DNA of 64,000 nucleotides from the NCBI GenBank assembly GCA_030831315.1, contig JAURLI010000060.1, positions 1-64,000 on the forward strand. The letters run 5' to 3'. The position numbers were made by a program, and so were the translations under genes. This stretch comes from Alphaproteobacteria bacterium. Its GTDB lineage: Bacteria; Pseudomonadota; Alphaproteobacteria; SMXQ01. Positions 51,032-60,453 of this stretch are shown here, one piece after another. The number at the start of each line of letters is the position of its first letter. Position 1 is the stretch's first letter. The notes under the pieces were generated by a model. It had not been told where the DNA came from and did no database searches. It saw only the letters and a program-made list of their open reading frames with translations.

Positions 51032-51853
51032 TCAGCCCGCGAGTTCCTTCGACCGTTTCGCCGCCGCGGCGACGGCGCGGGTCATCAGGTCGGTCAGGCC
51101 CTTTTCGTCCATCAGCACTGCAAGGGCAGCCGCCGTCGTGCCGCCGGGGCTGGTGACGTTCTCGCGCAGTTTCGCAGCACTTTCCGGGGACTGGAAGGCA
51201 AGCTCGGCCGCACCGGTGACAGTGGCGCGCGCAAGTTTGGCCGCGAGATCATCCGGCAGGCCCGCGGCGCGGGCCGCCGTCTCCAGCGCTTCGATCAGGT
51301 GGAAGATATAGGCAGGCCCCGAACCGGACACGGCGGTGACCGCGTCCATCTGGCTTTCGTCGGCGAGCCAGACGACCTCGCCCACCGCTTCCATCAGGGC
51401 CTCGGCCTTGGCACGCGCCCCGGCATCGACGTTGGCGCTGCCGTAAAGCGCGGTAATGCCGCGCCCAACCTGCGCCGGCGTGTTGGGCATGGCGCGCACG
51501 ACGGCGGCCTTGTCGCCGAGCAGGCGCGTGAAAGAGGCGACCGTGCGCCCCGCGGCGATGGAAAGAAACAGGCTGTGTCCGGCAAGACGCCCATAGGCCG
51601 GCATGACGGCATCCATGACCTGCGGCTTGACCGCGACGAGCACGACGTCCGGCACGCCCTGACCGGGCGCCTCGGCGACGGCGCGCACGCCCAGTTTCTC
51701 GGCTTCTGCGCGCGCCGGCGCAGACGGTTCCACCACGGTGACGTCACCGGCGGCAACGATGCCGCGCGAAAGACAGCCCGAAAGCAGGGCGCCGCCCATG
51801 CGGCCGCAGCCCACCAGCAGCAGGCCGCGGGGAAATTTCACGGATTGGTTCAA
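51032..51853 (-). CDS. proC: Pyrroline-5-carboxylate reductase
   Basis: The 273-residue protein makes proline from pyrroline-5-carboxylate with NAD(P)H. It has LLLVGCGRMGGALLSGCLSR (Rossmann motif), VLVAVKPQVMDAVMP, RAMPNTPAQVGRGITALYGS, and the C-terminal AVSGSGPAYIFHLIEALETA and NVTSPGGTTAAALAVL. The track start is a TTG at 51853 that overlaps the YbjN stop. A GTG at 51841 (MKFPRGLLLVG) is an equally possible start. It converges on the kinase gene with 4 bases between. Confidence 0.95.
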   Translation of the reverse strand: MNQSVKFPRGLLLVGCGRMGGALLSGCLSRGIVAAGDVTVVEPSAPARAEAEKLGVRAVAEAPGQGVPDVVLVAVKPQVMDAVMPAYGRLAGHSLFLSIAAGRTVASFTRLLGDKAAVVRAMPNTPAQVGRGITALYGSANVDAGARAKAEALMEAVGEVVWLADESQMDAVTAVSGSGPAYIFHLIEALETAARAAGLPDDLAAKLARATVTGAAELAFQSPESAAKLRENVTSPGGTTAAALAVLMDEKGLTDLMTRAVAAAAKRSKELAG

Positions 51854-52353
51854 GCTTCGCCGACCGGGTCGATCATGGCGCAGGCGATCGCATCGGCGGG
51901 CGACTTGCCGCCCCAGATGACGAACTGGAAGGCCGGGTAGAAACGATCCGATTCCTCAAGCGCGATGGCGACCAGATCGCTGATCTGTTCGGCGCTCGGC
52001 CCGTTGGTGCCGCGCGTCAGGATGGCATAGCGGAACATCGGCAGGCCGTTGTCCGACCACAGGTCGAAATGGCCGATCCACATGCGCTCGTTGATGATCG
52101 AGATCAGTCCCATCACCGAGTTGCGCTTGTCGAAGGGCACGCGCATGTCGAGAGCGAGGGAGAAGTGTACCGCCGCCGCTTCCTCGTGCCAGGCGAAGAA
52201 CAGCCGGTAGTCGCACCAGCGTCCGGCGATCTCGACGGCGATTTCATCCTCGCCGAAGCGTTCGAAGGACCATTCGCGCGCCGAAACGATGGTCTCGACC
52301 GTATCGATGGGATGGCCTGCGCTGAAACTGGAGGAATCAAGGGATTCGGTCAT
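51850..52353 (-). CDS. YbjN domain protein
   Basis: The 167-residue protein from the ATG at 52353 (MTESLDSSSFSAGHPIDTVE) matches the YbjN family, which has a type III secretion chaperone-like fold. Seen are REWSFERFGEDEIAVEIAGR, YRLFFAWHEEAAAVHFSLAL and LISIINERMWIGHFDLWSDN. YbjN affects motility and stress responses in enterobacteria, but its molecular role is unclear. It is translationally linked to proC by overlapping stop and start. The track start is a GTG three codons earlier. Confidence 0.85.
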   Translation of the reverse strand: MTESLDSSSFSAGHPIDTVETIVSAREWSFERFGEDEIAVEIAGRWCDYRLFFAWHEEAAAVHFSLALDMRVPFDKRNSVMGLISIINERMWIGHFDLWSDNGLPMFRYAILTRGTNGPSAEQISDLVAIALEESDRFYPAFQFVIWGGKSPADAIACAMIDPVGEA

Positions 52354-52566
52354 GGCCGGCACCCTGCGGGGGAAAAAGATAAACCGCGTGGCGGGGAGGA
52401 CCGGAACGAACCGCGGGAAACCCGCGGAGAACCAAGAGTTAAGGAACCAACATCCCCTGATTGGTCCGACATCTTGTGGTTTGTTCCCCTCCGCCTACTA
52501 TGGAAAGTAGGGTGCCAGTTAACCCGCAGCCGTGCAAGGGGGTATTGATTCCCTTGGAAAATTTCT

Positions 52567-52575
52567 TGTGGATAA
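52567..52575 (-). promoter_or_regulatory. Isolated consensus DnaA box
   Basis: TGTGGATAA is an exact complement of TTATCCACA. It lies just past the stop of the BMFP protein gene on its strand, in a 228-base gap that also holds the hairpin CCGCGGG-AAA-CCCGCGG (52410) and CTACT-ATGGAA-AGTAG near 52494. No further exact boxes are seen nearby. Confidence 0.3.
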
Positions 52576-52581
52576 GAAGCG

Positions 52582-52884
52582 TTATTTGCCCGCGGCCGGC
52601 TTTTTCGCCGGGGCGCGCTTGCGATGCGGGGCTTTCCGGCCGGCGAGGGCCGCTTCCAGCGCGTCGATGCGCTGGGCAAGCTTGGCGTTTTCGGCCCGCG
52701 CCTTGGTCGCCATCGCCTTCACGGCGTCGAATTCCTCGCGGGTAACAAGACCTTCGCCGCCGAGCACCGCGGCAAACTGGGCCTTGAGAACTTCCTCCGC
52801 CTCGCGCCGCATACCCGCGGCAACGCCCAGCGCGCCAGCGGCGACGCGGGCCAGATCGTCAAGAACACGATTGCGGGTCTGCAT
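52582..52884 (-). CDS. BMFP/UbiK-type accessory protein
   Basis: The 100-residue protein from the ATG at 52884 ([20 protein letters not shown]) fits the BMFP/UbiK (YqiC) family: a short N-terminal amphipathic helix that touches membranes and a C-terminal trimeric coiled coil, here [20 protein letters not shown] followed by [14 protein letters not shown] Lys/Pro/Ala-rich tail ([18 protein letters not shown]) ends it. UbiK helps ubiquinone synthesis enzymes in E. coli. It is divergent from lgt with 88 bases between. Confidence 0.82.
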   Translation of the reverse strand: MQTRNRVLDDLARVAAGALGVAAGMRREAEEVLKAQFAAVLGGEGLVTREEFDAVKAMATKARAENAKLAQRIDALEAALAGRKAPHRKRAPAKKPAAGK

Positions 52885-52972
52885 GGCCGCACTATGCCGA
52901 AACGCAGGACTGCGTGCAACGCACAAGCGCCCTGCCCTTGCCCGCACGTGTCGCGACGTCTACCCTCGCGCC

Positions 52973-53785
52973 ATGCCAACCGTTTTCGCGTTGCCGTTTC
53001 CCGCCATCGACCCGGTGCTCGTCTCCATCGGTCCCTTCGTCATACGTTGGTACGCCCTCGCCTATATCGCGGGGCTGCTGATCGGCTGGCGGGTAGTCTC
53101 GCGCATGGCGGCGCCCGATGATGCCCCGGGCCGCCTGACCCGCGTTCATGTCGATGATTTCCTTCTGTGGGCGACGCTCGGCGTCATCCTCGGCGGCAGG
53201 CTCGGCTACGTCCTCTTCTACAACGCGCCCTATTACCTGTCGCAGCCGGCCGAGATTATCGCCGTGTGGAAGGGCGGCATGTCGTTTCATGGCGGGCTCG
53301 CCGGCGTCATCATCGCCATCATCCTGTTCTGCCGCCGCAAGGGACTGCCCGTCTTCGCACTGGGCGACCCCATCGCGCTGGTCGCGCCCATCGGCCTGTT
53401 CTTCGGGCGCATCGCCAATTTCATCAATGGCGAGCTTTACGGCCGCGCCGCCGACGTCCCCTGGGCCATCGTCTTTCCCCACGGCGGCAACATCGCCCGC
53501 CATCCGAGCCAGCTCTACGAAGCGCTGCTCGAAGGGGCGCTCCTTTTCGCGGTGATGCTGGCGCTGGTGAAATTCGCCCGCGCGCTGGAACGCCCGGGCC
53601 TGCTGACCGGCGCCTTTATCGCCGGATACGGCCTTGCCCGCATCGTCGTCGAATTTTTCCGCGAACCCGATGCCCAACTCGGGTTCCTCGCCTTCGGCAC
53701 CACCATGGGACAATGGCTGTCGCTGCCGCTGGTGGCGGCTGGGTTGTGGCTTGTCGCGCGCGCACGGCGCGGCGCGGCACCTTGA
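52973..53785 (+). CDS. lgt: Prolipoprotein diacylglyceryl transferase
   Basis: The 270-residue membrane enzyme from the ATG at 52973 attaches diacylglycerol to the lipobox Cys of lipoproteins. It shows [55 protein letters not shown], and the Lgt signature [17 protein letters not shown] with the essential Arg. [16 protein letters not shown] and [17 protein letters not shown] follow. It processes lipoproteins such as those encoded at 28.6 kb and 55.7 kb. Its stop overlaps the TTG start of the next gene. Confidence 0.95.
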   Translation: MPTVFALPFPAIDPVLVSIGPFVIRWYALAYIAGLLIGWRVVSRMAAPDDAPGRLTRVHVDDFLLWATLGVILGGRLGYVLFYNAPYYLSQPAEIIAVWKGGMSFHGGLAGVIIAIILFCRRKGLPVFALGDPIALVAPIGLFFGRIANFINGELYGRAADVPWAIVFPHGGNIARHPSQLYEALLEGALLFAVMLALVKFARALERPGLLTGAFIAGYGLARIVVEFFREPDAQLGFLAFGTTMGQWLSLPLVAAGLWLVARARRGAAP

Positions 53786-54855
53786 GCGCGCTGGCCGAAC
53801 GCATCGCCGCCGAGATCGCCGACCGCGGTCCGATCACCGTAGCGCGCTTCATGGAAATGGCGCTGACCGAGCCGGACCTCGGCTACTACATGACCCGCGA
53901 TCCTTTCGGCACCGAGGGCGATTTCACCACCGCCCCCGAAATCAGTCAGATGTTCGGCGAAATGATCGGCCTGTGGGCCGTCGTGACATGGGAAGCGATG
54001 GGAAGCCCCGCCCCCTTCGTGCTGGCTGAACTGGGGCCTGGCCGCGGCACGCTGATGGCGGACGCGCTGCGCGCAGCACGCCTGCGTCCGCAATTCATCG
54101 CCGCGGCACGCATCGCGCTGGTCGAATCGAGCCCGGCGCTGCGCGCGCGCCAGAAAACCACCCTTGCCGGCCACGCCCCCGATTGGTTCGACCGCTTCGA
54201 GGATTTGCCGGGCGGCCCGATGATCCTGCTCGCCAACGAATTCTTCGACGCCTTGCCCGTGCGCCAGTTCGTGCGCCGGGGCGCGGCCTGGCACGAACGT
54301 CTGGTCGATGCGGCCGAGGGGCACTTTCGTTTTGTCACCGGCGCACCCGTCGCCCGCGACGACCTGCCCACCGTTGCCGACGAAGACGCCATTGCCGAAC
54401 TGAACGAAGCGGGCACGGTCCTTGCCCATGCCATCGGCCGGCGCCTCGCCGTTCAGGGCGGTGCCGCCGTCGCCATCGATTACGGCCACGCCATGAGTGC
54501 GGCGGGCGAGACCCTTCAGGCTGTGCGCGCCCATGACTATGCCGACCCGCTGACGGACCCCGGCAGCGCCGACATCACTGCCCATGTCGATTTTGCCGCC
54601 CTTGCCCGGGCAGCGCAGGCAGCTGGTGCCCAGACCTTCGGGCCGGTTCCCCAGGGCTGGTTCCTCGCGGCGCTCGGAATCCTGCGCCGGGCGGAGAGGC
54701 TCGCGGAAGGAAAAGACGACAAGAGCCGCGCGGTGATCGAGACGGCACTCAAACGTTTGATCGCGCCGTCGGAAATGGGCAATCTGTTCAAGGTGCTGGC
54801 CATCGCCGCTCCGGGCATGACCGCGCCCGCGGGCTTCGAGGCGCCCGCACCATGA
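53782..54855 (+). CDS. MidA/NDUFAF7-like class I SAM methyltransferase
   Basis: The 357-residue protein starts at TTG (53782), which overlaps the lgt stop; the [20 protein letters not shown] that results matches the family N-terminus. [40 protein letters not shown], the SAM-binding [20 protein letters not shown] and [15 protein letters not shown] are characteristic. In mitochondria NDUFAF7 methylates an arginine of complex I; the bacterial target is unproven. The lgt-midA-pgeF order is common in alphaproteobacteria. The track's longer ORF reads lgt out of frame. Confidence 0.92.
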   Translation: MSALAERIAAEIADRGPITVARFMEMALTEPDLGYYMTRDPFGTEGDFTTAPEISQMFGEMIGLWAVVTWEAMGSPAPFVLAELGPGRGTLMADALRAARLRPQFIAAARIALVESSPALRARQKTTLAGHAPDWFDRFEDLPGGPMILLANEFFDALPVRQFVRRGAAWHERLVDAAEGHFRFVTGAPVARDDLPTVADEDAIAELNEAGTVLAHAIGRRLAVQGGAAVAIDYGHAMSAAGETLQAVRAHDYADPLTDPGSADITAHVDFAALARAAQAAGAQTFGPVPQGWFLAALGILRRAERLAEGKDDKSRAVIETALKRLIAPSEMGNLFKVLAIAAPGMTAPAGFEAPAP

Positions 54856-54899
54856 CCGGAACCACAGCCACGACCGAAAGCGCCGCAAGCCCGCAATGA
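54852..54899 (+). CDS. 15-residue bridging ORF between the methyltransferase and pgeF
   Basis: [15 protein letters not shown] starts with an ATG overlapping the methyltransferase stop (ATGA) and ends with a TGA that overlaps the pgeF ATG (again ATGA). Such an arrangement would keep ribosomes moving across the 40-base gap. Whether the peptide itself does anything is unknown; it may be only a coupling device or chance. Confidence 0.3.
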   Translation: MTGTTATTESAASPQ

Positions 54900-55672
54900 C
54901 CCGCGTCCTTCACAATCCCAGCCTGAGCACCGCCAACGGCATCGTGCATGGCTTCTTCACCCGCGAAGGCGGCGTAAGCGAGGGCCTGTTCACCTCTCTC
55001 AACGTCGGGCTTGGTTCGGGCGATGCGCAGGAACGGGTGGTGGAGAACCGCACCCGCGCCGCGGCCGCGCTGGGACTGCCGGCAGAAAGCCTGTCGACCG
55101 CCTATCAGGTTCATTCAGCGAAGGTCGAAACAATAGATGCACCCGTCGCCTACAAGGACGCGCCAAGGGCCGACGGCTTCGTTACGGCGACGCCGGGGGT
55201 GCTGCTCGGCATCCTGACCGCCGATTGCGCGCCGGTTCTGTTTGCCGATCCCGAAGCCCGCGTCATCGGCGCCGCCCATGCGGGCTGGCGCGGCGCGCTC
55301 ACGGGCGTGCTCGAAGCGACCGTGCGCGAAATGCAGCGACTGGGCGCAAAGCCCGCCAATATTCGCGCCGCCATCGGTCCCTGCATCGGTGCCGCGTCCT
55401 ACGAAGTCGGACCCGAGTTCCCGGCGCCGTTCCTCGCCGAAGACGCGGCAGCGCGCAGGTTCTTTTCCGCATCCGCCCGTTCGGGTCATTTCATGTTCGA
55501 TCTCGAAGGCTATGTTGCGCACAGGCTCGCGGCGATCGGCCTCGCCGCCATCGGATGCAGCGGATCGGACACCTGCGCCGATGAAAGCGAATTCTTCTCC
55601 TACCGCCGCGCCACGCTCCGCGGCGAGCCCGACTACGGCCGCGGCCTGTCGGCCATCGCGCTCGCACCCTAG
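54896..55672 (+). CDS. pgeF: Peptidoglycan editing factor PgeF (polyphenol oxidase-fold, YfiH)
   Basis: The 258-residue protein has HGFFTREGGVSEGLFTSLNV, the metal/active-site residues in AYQVHSAKV, LTADCAPVLFADPEARVIGA and AAHAGWRGALTGVLEATVRE, and IGPCIGAASYEVGPEF. PgeF removes wrongly inserted L-Ser in place of L-Ala from peptidoglycan precursors in E. coli; older annotations call it a laccase. Length is normal. It follows lgt and the MidA-like gene on the same strand. Confidence 0.93.
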   Translation: MTRVLHNPSLSTANGIVHGFFTREGGVSEGLFTSLNVGLGSGDAQERVVENRTRAAAALGLPAESLSTAYQVHSAKVETIDAPVAYKDAPRADGFVTATPGVLLGILTADCAPVLFADPEARVIGAAHAGWRGALTGVLEATVREMQRLGAKPANIRAAIGPCIGAASYEVGPEFPAPFLAEDAAARRFFSASARSGHFMFDLEGYVAHRLAAIGLAAIGCSGSDTCADESEFFSYRRATLRGEPDYGRGLSAIALAP

Positions 55673-55675
55673 GCC

Positions 55676-55744
55676 ATGCCGCACCTGATCTTCTTCAGCG
55701 TGGCGCTGCTGCTCGGCCTGATGGTGAGCTGTGCGCTGTTTTAG
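55676..55744 (+). CDS. 22-residue hydrophobic ORF
   Basis: [20 protein letters not shown] plus LF starts 3 bases after the pgeF stop and overlaps the start of the lipoprotein gene by 14 bases. It looks like a single membrane segment ending in an LMVSC-type sequence. It may be a real small membrane peptide or a coupling leader. There is no recognised family. Confidence 0.3.
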   Translation: MPHLIFFSVALLLGLMVSCALF

Positions 55745-56615
55745 GACATGTTCCGGGACTTGGCGCGCCGCACTGGCGGCGCTGGCCCTGCTGCTGCCGC
55801 CGGCCGCCTGCCAGGAGCCGCCCAAGCCTTTCCGCAGCCTCGATCCGTTGCGCGAACAGCCCCTGGCGCTGCCCTCCGGGCCATCGGCTGTGGTCATCGG
55901 CACCATCGCCGGAGCACCCGCGTCACAGGCGCTGGCCCGCACGCTGGCCGAGGCCCTTTCGGCGCGCGATGTGCCGGCAGCATTGGGGCGCGGCAACCTG
56001 CGCAGCTGGCGGATCGAGGCCACGGCCGAGGCAAGCCCGGCCCCAGGCGCATCCCCGGAGACGACACTCGTCCTGCACTGGCGGCTCAGCGATGCGGCGG
56101 GCCAGGAACGGGCAAAATTCGACCAGGCGGTGACGGCGAATGCCAACGACTGGCGCAAGGGCGCGCCTGGTCTGCTCAAACGTCTGGCGGATGAAACGGC
56201 ATCGCATTTCCTGCCCCATTTCGGCGACGCGAAGGCTCCCAACGCGCGGGCCGTCGCCCTTACCATCCACGCAATCGACGGCGCCCCCGGCGATGGCGCC
56301 CGGTCGCTTCGCCACGCCATCGAACAGGCACTGGCACGGCGCAGCTTTTTGGTCCGGCCCGATATCTCCGAGACCGGCTTCGTCATCACCGCCGAGGTTC
56401 GCGTTTCACCGGGCGGCGCCGAAGGCGATTTCGTACGCATAGAGTGGTCTGCACTGGCACCGGACGGCGCCAGCCTCGGCACCGTCGAGCAGCAGAACCG
56501 GGTTCCCGCGGGCAGCCTGTCAGGCCCCTGGGGCATCACCGCCGTCCATATCGCCGAGGCGGCGGCACCCGGAATTGCGCGGCTGCTCGCGAAGGGAAAT
56601 GTGCGGCAAAGATAA
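55731..56615 (+). CDS. Hypothetical lipoprotein
   Basis: The 294-residue frame begins with GTG at 55731. A signal peptide, [20 protein letters not shown], carries a lipobox-like PAAC, so the mature protein is probably lipid-anchored. I recognise no domain. Two moderately similar parts, around [20 protein letters not shown] and [20 protein letters not shown], hint at an internal repeat of a small alpha/beta fold. It follows pgeF and the 22-residue ORF, and precedes prs by 131 bases. A hairpin CGCCGGAG-GGTT-CTCCGGCG lies just after it at 56620. Confidence 0.6.
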   Translation: MRCFRTCSGTWRAALAALALLLPPAACQEPPKPFRSLDPLREQPLALPSGPSAVVIGTIAGAPASQALARTLAEALSARDVPAALGRGNLRSWRIEATAEASPAPGASPETTLVLHWRLSDAAGQERAKFDQAVTANANDWRKGAPGLLKRLADETASHFLPHFGDAKAPNARAVALTIHAIDGAPGDGARSLRHAIEQALARRSFLVRPDISETGFVITAEVRVSPGGAEGDFVRIEWSALAPDGASLGTVEQQNRVPAGSLSGPWGITAVHIAEAAAPGIARLLAKGNVRQR

Positions 56616-56619
56616 GCGC

Positions 56620-56639
56620 CGCCGGAGGGTTCTCCGGCG
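56620..56639 (+). terminator. Hairpin after the lipoprotein gene
   Basis: CGCCGGAG-GGTT-CTCCGGCG forms a perfect 8-bp stem 4 bases after the stop. It is followed by TTGCCTCC without a U-run, so termination here would be weak. Confidence 0.4.
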
Positions 56640-56746
56640 TTGCCTCCCCGCCCGGCCGGCTGGTAAAGTGCGCGCGCCCGGACCGGGGTGAGGCCGGGCG
56701 CCGGGGCGGGCCCTCCGTCCCTCGGGATCGAACGTCAGGGTTTTTC

Positions 56747-57679
56747 ATGAAGCTGATCGCGTGCAATTCCAACAGGCCGCTCGCCGAAGCCATGGCGGCC
56801 TGCCTCGGGCTGCGTCTCACGCAAGCCGCCATCCGCCGGTTCTCGGACATGGAAGTCTTCGTCGAAATCCTGGAGAACGTGCGCGGCGAAGACTGTTTCG
56901 TCGTGCAGTCGACCTCCTATCCGGCGAACGACAACCTGATGGAACTTCTGATCACACTCGATGCCTTGAAGCGCGGCTCCGCGCGCCGCATCACCGCCGT
57001 GATCCCCTATTTCGGCTACGCCCGCCAGGATCGCAAGACCGCGCCGCGCGCGCCGATTTCGGCCAAGCTGGTCGCCAACCTGATCACCACTGCGGGCGCC
57101 GACCGGGTGCTGACCCTTGACCTGCACGCGGGCCAGATCCAGGGCTTCTTCGATATTCCCGTCGACAATCTCTACGGTGCGCCGACCTTCACCAAGGACA
57201 TCAAGAGCGCCTACGACAACGGCGAACTGGTGATCGTGTCGCCTGACGTCGGCGGCGTGCTGCGCGCACGCGGCATGGCGGAACGGCTGAATGCCGACCT
57301 CGCCATCATCGACAAGCGCCGCCCGCGGGCCGGCGTGTCGGAAGTCATGAACATCATCGGTGAAGTCGACGGCCGCCACTGCATCCTGATCGACGACATC
57401 GTCGATTCCGCAGGCACACTGTGCAACGCGGCGGGTGCTCTCAAGAACGCCGGCGCCAAGGCGGTTTCGGCCTACGTCACCCACGGGGTGCTTTCGGGCG
57501 ACGCGGTGGGCCGGGTTTCGGCCTCGCCCTTGTCCAAGCTGGTGGTCACCGATTCGATCCAGGCGACCGAGGCCGTGCGGCTCGCCTCCAAGATCGACCA
57601 GCTGACCATCGCCCCCCTGATGGCCGAGGCGGCCCGCCGAATCGCCGAGGAATCCTCGGTTTCCAGCCTGTTCGACTGA
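56747..57679 (+). CDS. prs: Ribose-phosphate pyrophosphokinase
   Basis: The 310-residue enzyme from the ATG at 56747 ([20 protein letters not shown]) makes PRPP from ribose 5-phosphate and ATP. It shows [40 protein letters not shown] with the flexible ATP loop, [39 protein letters not shown] and the PRPP loop [20 protein letters not shown]. Length is normal for class I enzymes. PRPP feeds purine, pyrimidine, His and Trp synthesis. The GC-rich hairpin CGGGCC-CTCG-GGCCCG follows at 57687. Confidence 0.96.
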   Translation: MKLIACNSNRPLAEAMAACLGLRLTQAAIRRFSDMEVFVEILENVRGEDCFVVQSTSYPANDNLMELLITLDALKRGSARRITAVIPYFGYARQDRKTAPRAPISAKLVANLITTAGADRVLTLDLHAGQIQGFFDIPVDNLYGAPTFTKDIKSAYDNGELVIVSPDVGGVLRARGMAERLNADLAIIDKRRPRAGVSEVMNIIGEVDGRHCILIDDIVDSAGTLCNAAGALKNAGAKAVSAYVTHGVLSGDAVGRVSASPLSKLVVTDSIQATEAVRLASKIDQLTIAPLMAEAARRIAEESSVSSLFD

Positions 57680-57823
57680 GCCCGGCCGGGCCCTCGGGCC
57701 CGCCAGCGCCGGCATTTCCCGGGCCTGCCCGATAAGGGCTACCCAAACGGCCCCTTTTGCCTTATAGGAAGCCCCGCAAACCGGTCGGCACCCTTGGAGG
57801 CCGGCCTTTTCAAGGAGATACCC

Positions 57824-58513
57824 ATGGCTGATGTGATCACACTCTCCGCGCAGCCTCGGGACCGGGTTGGTAAGGGGGCCGCCCGGGCCGTACGTCGCGC
57901 TGGATTGGTACCTGCCGTTGTTTACGGCGGCAAGGAAACCCCGCTCCCCGTTGCGATCGAACCGCTCGCGCTGCGCCGCCACCTCGAAACCGGTGCGTTC
58001 TTCACCACGATGATCGAGCTTGATCTCGCCGGGAAGCCGCACAAGGTTCTGGCCCGCGACGTGCAGTTCCACCCGGTCACCGACCGCCCGGAACACGTCG
58101 ATTTCCTTCGCGTGTCGGCCGATACGCTGATCACGGTCGACGTGCCGGTGATCTTCGACAATGAAGAGACCTGCCCGGGCATCAAGCGCGGCGGCGTGCT
58201 GAACATCGTGCGCCACGCGATCGAGCTCGAATGCCGCGCCGATGCGATCCCCCATGCGCTGCATGCCGACCTGTCGACGCTCGACATCGGCGACAGCCTG
58301 CACATCAGCCATATCCAGCTGCCCGCCGGCGTCACGCCGACGATCACCGACCGCGACTTCACCGTCGCCACCGTCGCCGCGCCGACCGTCGTACGCGACG
58401 AAGCGCTGCAGGCCGCCGCCGCAGCCCAGGCCGCGGAAGCGGAAGCCGCGGCTGCCGCAGAAAGCGCTGCCGAGGGTGGTGAGGCCAAGGAAGGCGAGAA
58501 GTCGGAGAAGTAA
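57824..58513 (+). CDS. rplY: 50S ribosomal protein L25/CTC-type
   Basis: The 229-residue protein from the ATG at 57824, with AAGGAGATA before it, is the long CTC form of L25. The N-terminal 5S rRNA-binding domain has PRDRVGKGAARAVRRAGLVP and AVVYGGKETPLPVAI. The TL5-like C-terminal domain has LITVDVPVIFDNEETCPGIK, and then a tail very rich in Ala and Glu. It sits directly before pth, as in most proteobacteria, with 45 bases between. Confidence 0.95.
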   Translation: MADVITLSAQPRDRVGKGAARAVRRAGLVPAVVYGGKETPLPVAIEPLALRRHLETGAFFTTMIELDLAGKPHKVLARDVQFHPVTDRPEHVDFLRVSADTLITVDVPVIFDNEETCPGIKRGGVLNIVRHAIELECRADAIPHALHADLSTLDIGDSLHISHIQLPAGVTPTITDRDFTVATVAAPTVVRDEALQAAAAAQAAEAEAAAAAESAAEGGEAKEGEKSEK

Positions 58514-58558
58514 TCACCGGGCGGCTGACCCGCCGCCCCTCAGCGGGAGGCACCGCCC

Positions 58559-59191
58559 GTGCGACTTCTCATCGGTCTCGGCAATCCCGGCGCCAAGTAC
58601 GCCAAAACCCGTCACAACATCGGATTCATGGCGGTGGACGAAATCGTCCGCCGCCATGGCTTCGGTCCTTGGCGGGCCCGCTTTCAGGGCCAGTGTGCCG
58701 AAGGAACGATCGACGGCGAAAAGGTGCTGGCGCTCAAGCCCGAGACCTTCATGAACAACTCCGGCCGCGCCGCGGGCGAGGCCGCCCGTTTCTTCAAGAT
58801 CGAGACTGCCGACGTCGTCGTGCTTCATGACGACATCGACCTTGCCGCCGGCAAGATCCGCTTCAAGGTCGGCGGCGGCCATGCCGGCCACAACGGTCTG
58901 CGCGACATCGACGCCCATATCGGCAACGGCTATGCCCGCGTGCGGCTCGGCGTCGGGCATCCGGGCACGGCGGAAGAAGTCCACGACCACGTGCTGAACG
59001 AGTTTTCCAAGGCCGACATGGACTGGCTCGCGCCGCTGATCGACGCGGTCGCCGAGGCCTTTCCGCTGCTGGTCACCGGCGACGGCCAGAAATTCATCAC
59101 CAAGGTGGCGCTCATCCTCAACCCGCCACCGCCGAAGCCGCCGCGCCCCGATGGCGCGAATGGCTCCGGCAAGGACACCAAGGACACCTGA
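58559..59191 (+). CDS. pth: Peptidyl-tRNA hydrolase
   Basis: The 210-residue enzyme starts with GTG at 58559 behind a GGGAGG site. It has [20 protein letters not shown] with the catalytic His, the Asn of [14 protein letters not shown], and the Asp in [20 protein letters not shown]. It recycles tRNA from stalled peptidyl-tRNA. The C-terminal tail [20 protein letters not shown] is a Pro-rich extension of about 25 residues. ychF starts 2 bases after its stop. Confidence 0.95.
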   Translation: MRLLIGLGNPGAKYAKTRHNIGFMAVDEIVRRHGFGPWRARFQGQCAEGTIDGEKVLALKPETFMNNSGRAAGEAARFFKIETADVVVLHDDIDLAAGKIRFKVGGGHAGHNGLRDIDAHIGNGYARVRLGVGHPGTAEEVHDHVLNEFSKADMDWLAPLIDAVAEAFPLLVTGDGQKFITKVALILNPPPPKPPRPDGANGSGKDTKDT

Positions 59192-59193
59192 GC

Positions 59194-60300
59194 ATGGGAT
59201 TCAATTGCGGCATCGTCGGCTTGCCCAACGTCGGCAAGTCCACGCTGTTCAACGCGCTGACCGCGACACAGGCGGCGGACGCCGCCAACTACCCGTTCTG
59301 CACCATCGAGCCGAATTCCGGCCGCGTCGCGGTGCCCGACGAAAGGCTCGATACGCTGGCGAGGCTGGCCAAGTCGGTGAAGGTGGTGCCCACCCAGCTC
59401 GAATTCGTCGATATCGCCGGGCTGGTCGCGGGCGCGTCCAGGGGCGAAGGGCTCGGCAACCAGTTCCTCGGCCATATCCGCGAGGTGGACGCCATCCTTC
59501 ACGTCCTGCGCTGTTTTGAAGACGACGACATCACCCATGTCGCGGGCCGGGTCGATCCCGTCGCCGATGCCGAGATCGTCGAAACCGAACTGATGCTCGC
59601 CGACCTCGAAAGCCTCGAAAAGCGCGTCGATGGCCTGACCAAGCGCGCTCGCGGCAAGGACAAGGACGCGGAAGCCGATCTCAAGCTCGTCGAAAAGCTG
59701 ATCCCGGCGCTCCGCGAAGGCAAGCCCGCGCGCAGCCTGATCGCCGCGCTCAACGACGACGAGTGCCTGCGCCTTGCGCGACTGCAGCTGCTGACCGGCA
59801 AGCCCGTCCTTTACGTCTGCAACGTCGAGGAAGAAAACGCGGCCAAGGGCAACAAGTACACGGAAATGGTCGCGAAGAAGGCCGCCGCCGAAGGCGCCGG
59901 TTCCGTCGTCATATCGGCTGCCATCGAGGCCGAGGTGGCGCAACTGACCGATCCCGAGGAGCGCAAGGCGTTCCTTTCGGAACTCGGTCTCGCGGAAGCG
60001 GGGCTCGCGCGCCTCATCCGCGAGGGCTACCGGCTGCTCGGCCTGATTACCTACTTCACTGCCGGCCCCAAGGAAGCGCGCGCCTGGACCATCTCCAAGG
60101 GTACCAAGGCACCCCAGGCGGCGGGCGTCATCCATACCGACTTCGAGCGCGGCTTCATCGCCGCCGAAACCATCGCCTATGAAGACTACGTCGCCTGCGG
60201 CGGCGAACAGGGTGCCAAGTCGGCGGGCAAGATGCGCACGGAAGGCAAGGAATACGTCGTCGCCGACGGCGACGTCATGGAATTCCGCTTCAACGTGTGA
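59194..60300 (+). CDS. ychF: Redox-regulated ATPase YchF
   Basis: This 368-residue Obg-family protein has G1 [15 protein letters not shown], a G3-type [20 protein letters not shown], and the non-canonical G4 region that makes YchF prefer ATP over GTP (CNVEEENA, in place of NKxD). A coiled coil with [20 protein letters not shown] follows, and the C-terminal TGS domain includes [20 protein letters not shown]. It binds ribosomes and modulates oxidative-stress responses. It is tightly packed after pth. Confidence 0.96.
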   Translation: MGFNCGIVGLPNVGKSTLFNALTATQAADAANYPFCTIEPNSGRVAVPDERLDTLARLAKSVKVVPTQLEFVDIAGLVAGASRGEGLGNQFLGHIREVDAILHVLRCFEDDDITHVAGRVDPVADAEIVETELMLADLESLEKRVDGLTKRARGKDKDAEADLKLVEKLIPALREGKPARSLIAALNDDECLRLARLQLLTGKPVLYVCNVEEENAAKGNKYTEMVAKKAAAEGAGSVVISAAIEAEVAQLTDPEERKAFLSELGLAEAGLARLIREGYRLLGLITYFTAGPKEARAWTISKGTKAPQAAGVIHTDFERGFIAAETIAYEDYVACGGEQGAKSAGKMRTEGKEYVVADGDVMEFRFNV

Positions 60301-60453
60301 CGCCAAAAAGCCCGGAAATACTGTGTTTCGGGGCCGGCCAAGGGGGATTTGCAGAGGCCTTCACCAGCCTTTACAATCCCGCCCGACTTGGGGATATCCC
60401 CCCGACCCTCTTTTTAAACCCACCTGCAACCAAGAAATCAGGGAGAACCCAAC

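Noticed and set aside
52380-52581. Second origin-like region around the DnaA box at 52567
   Set aside because: Only one exact box is present, with no box cluster or long AT-rich stretch, so it was not raised as an origin candidate.
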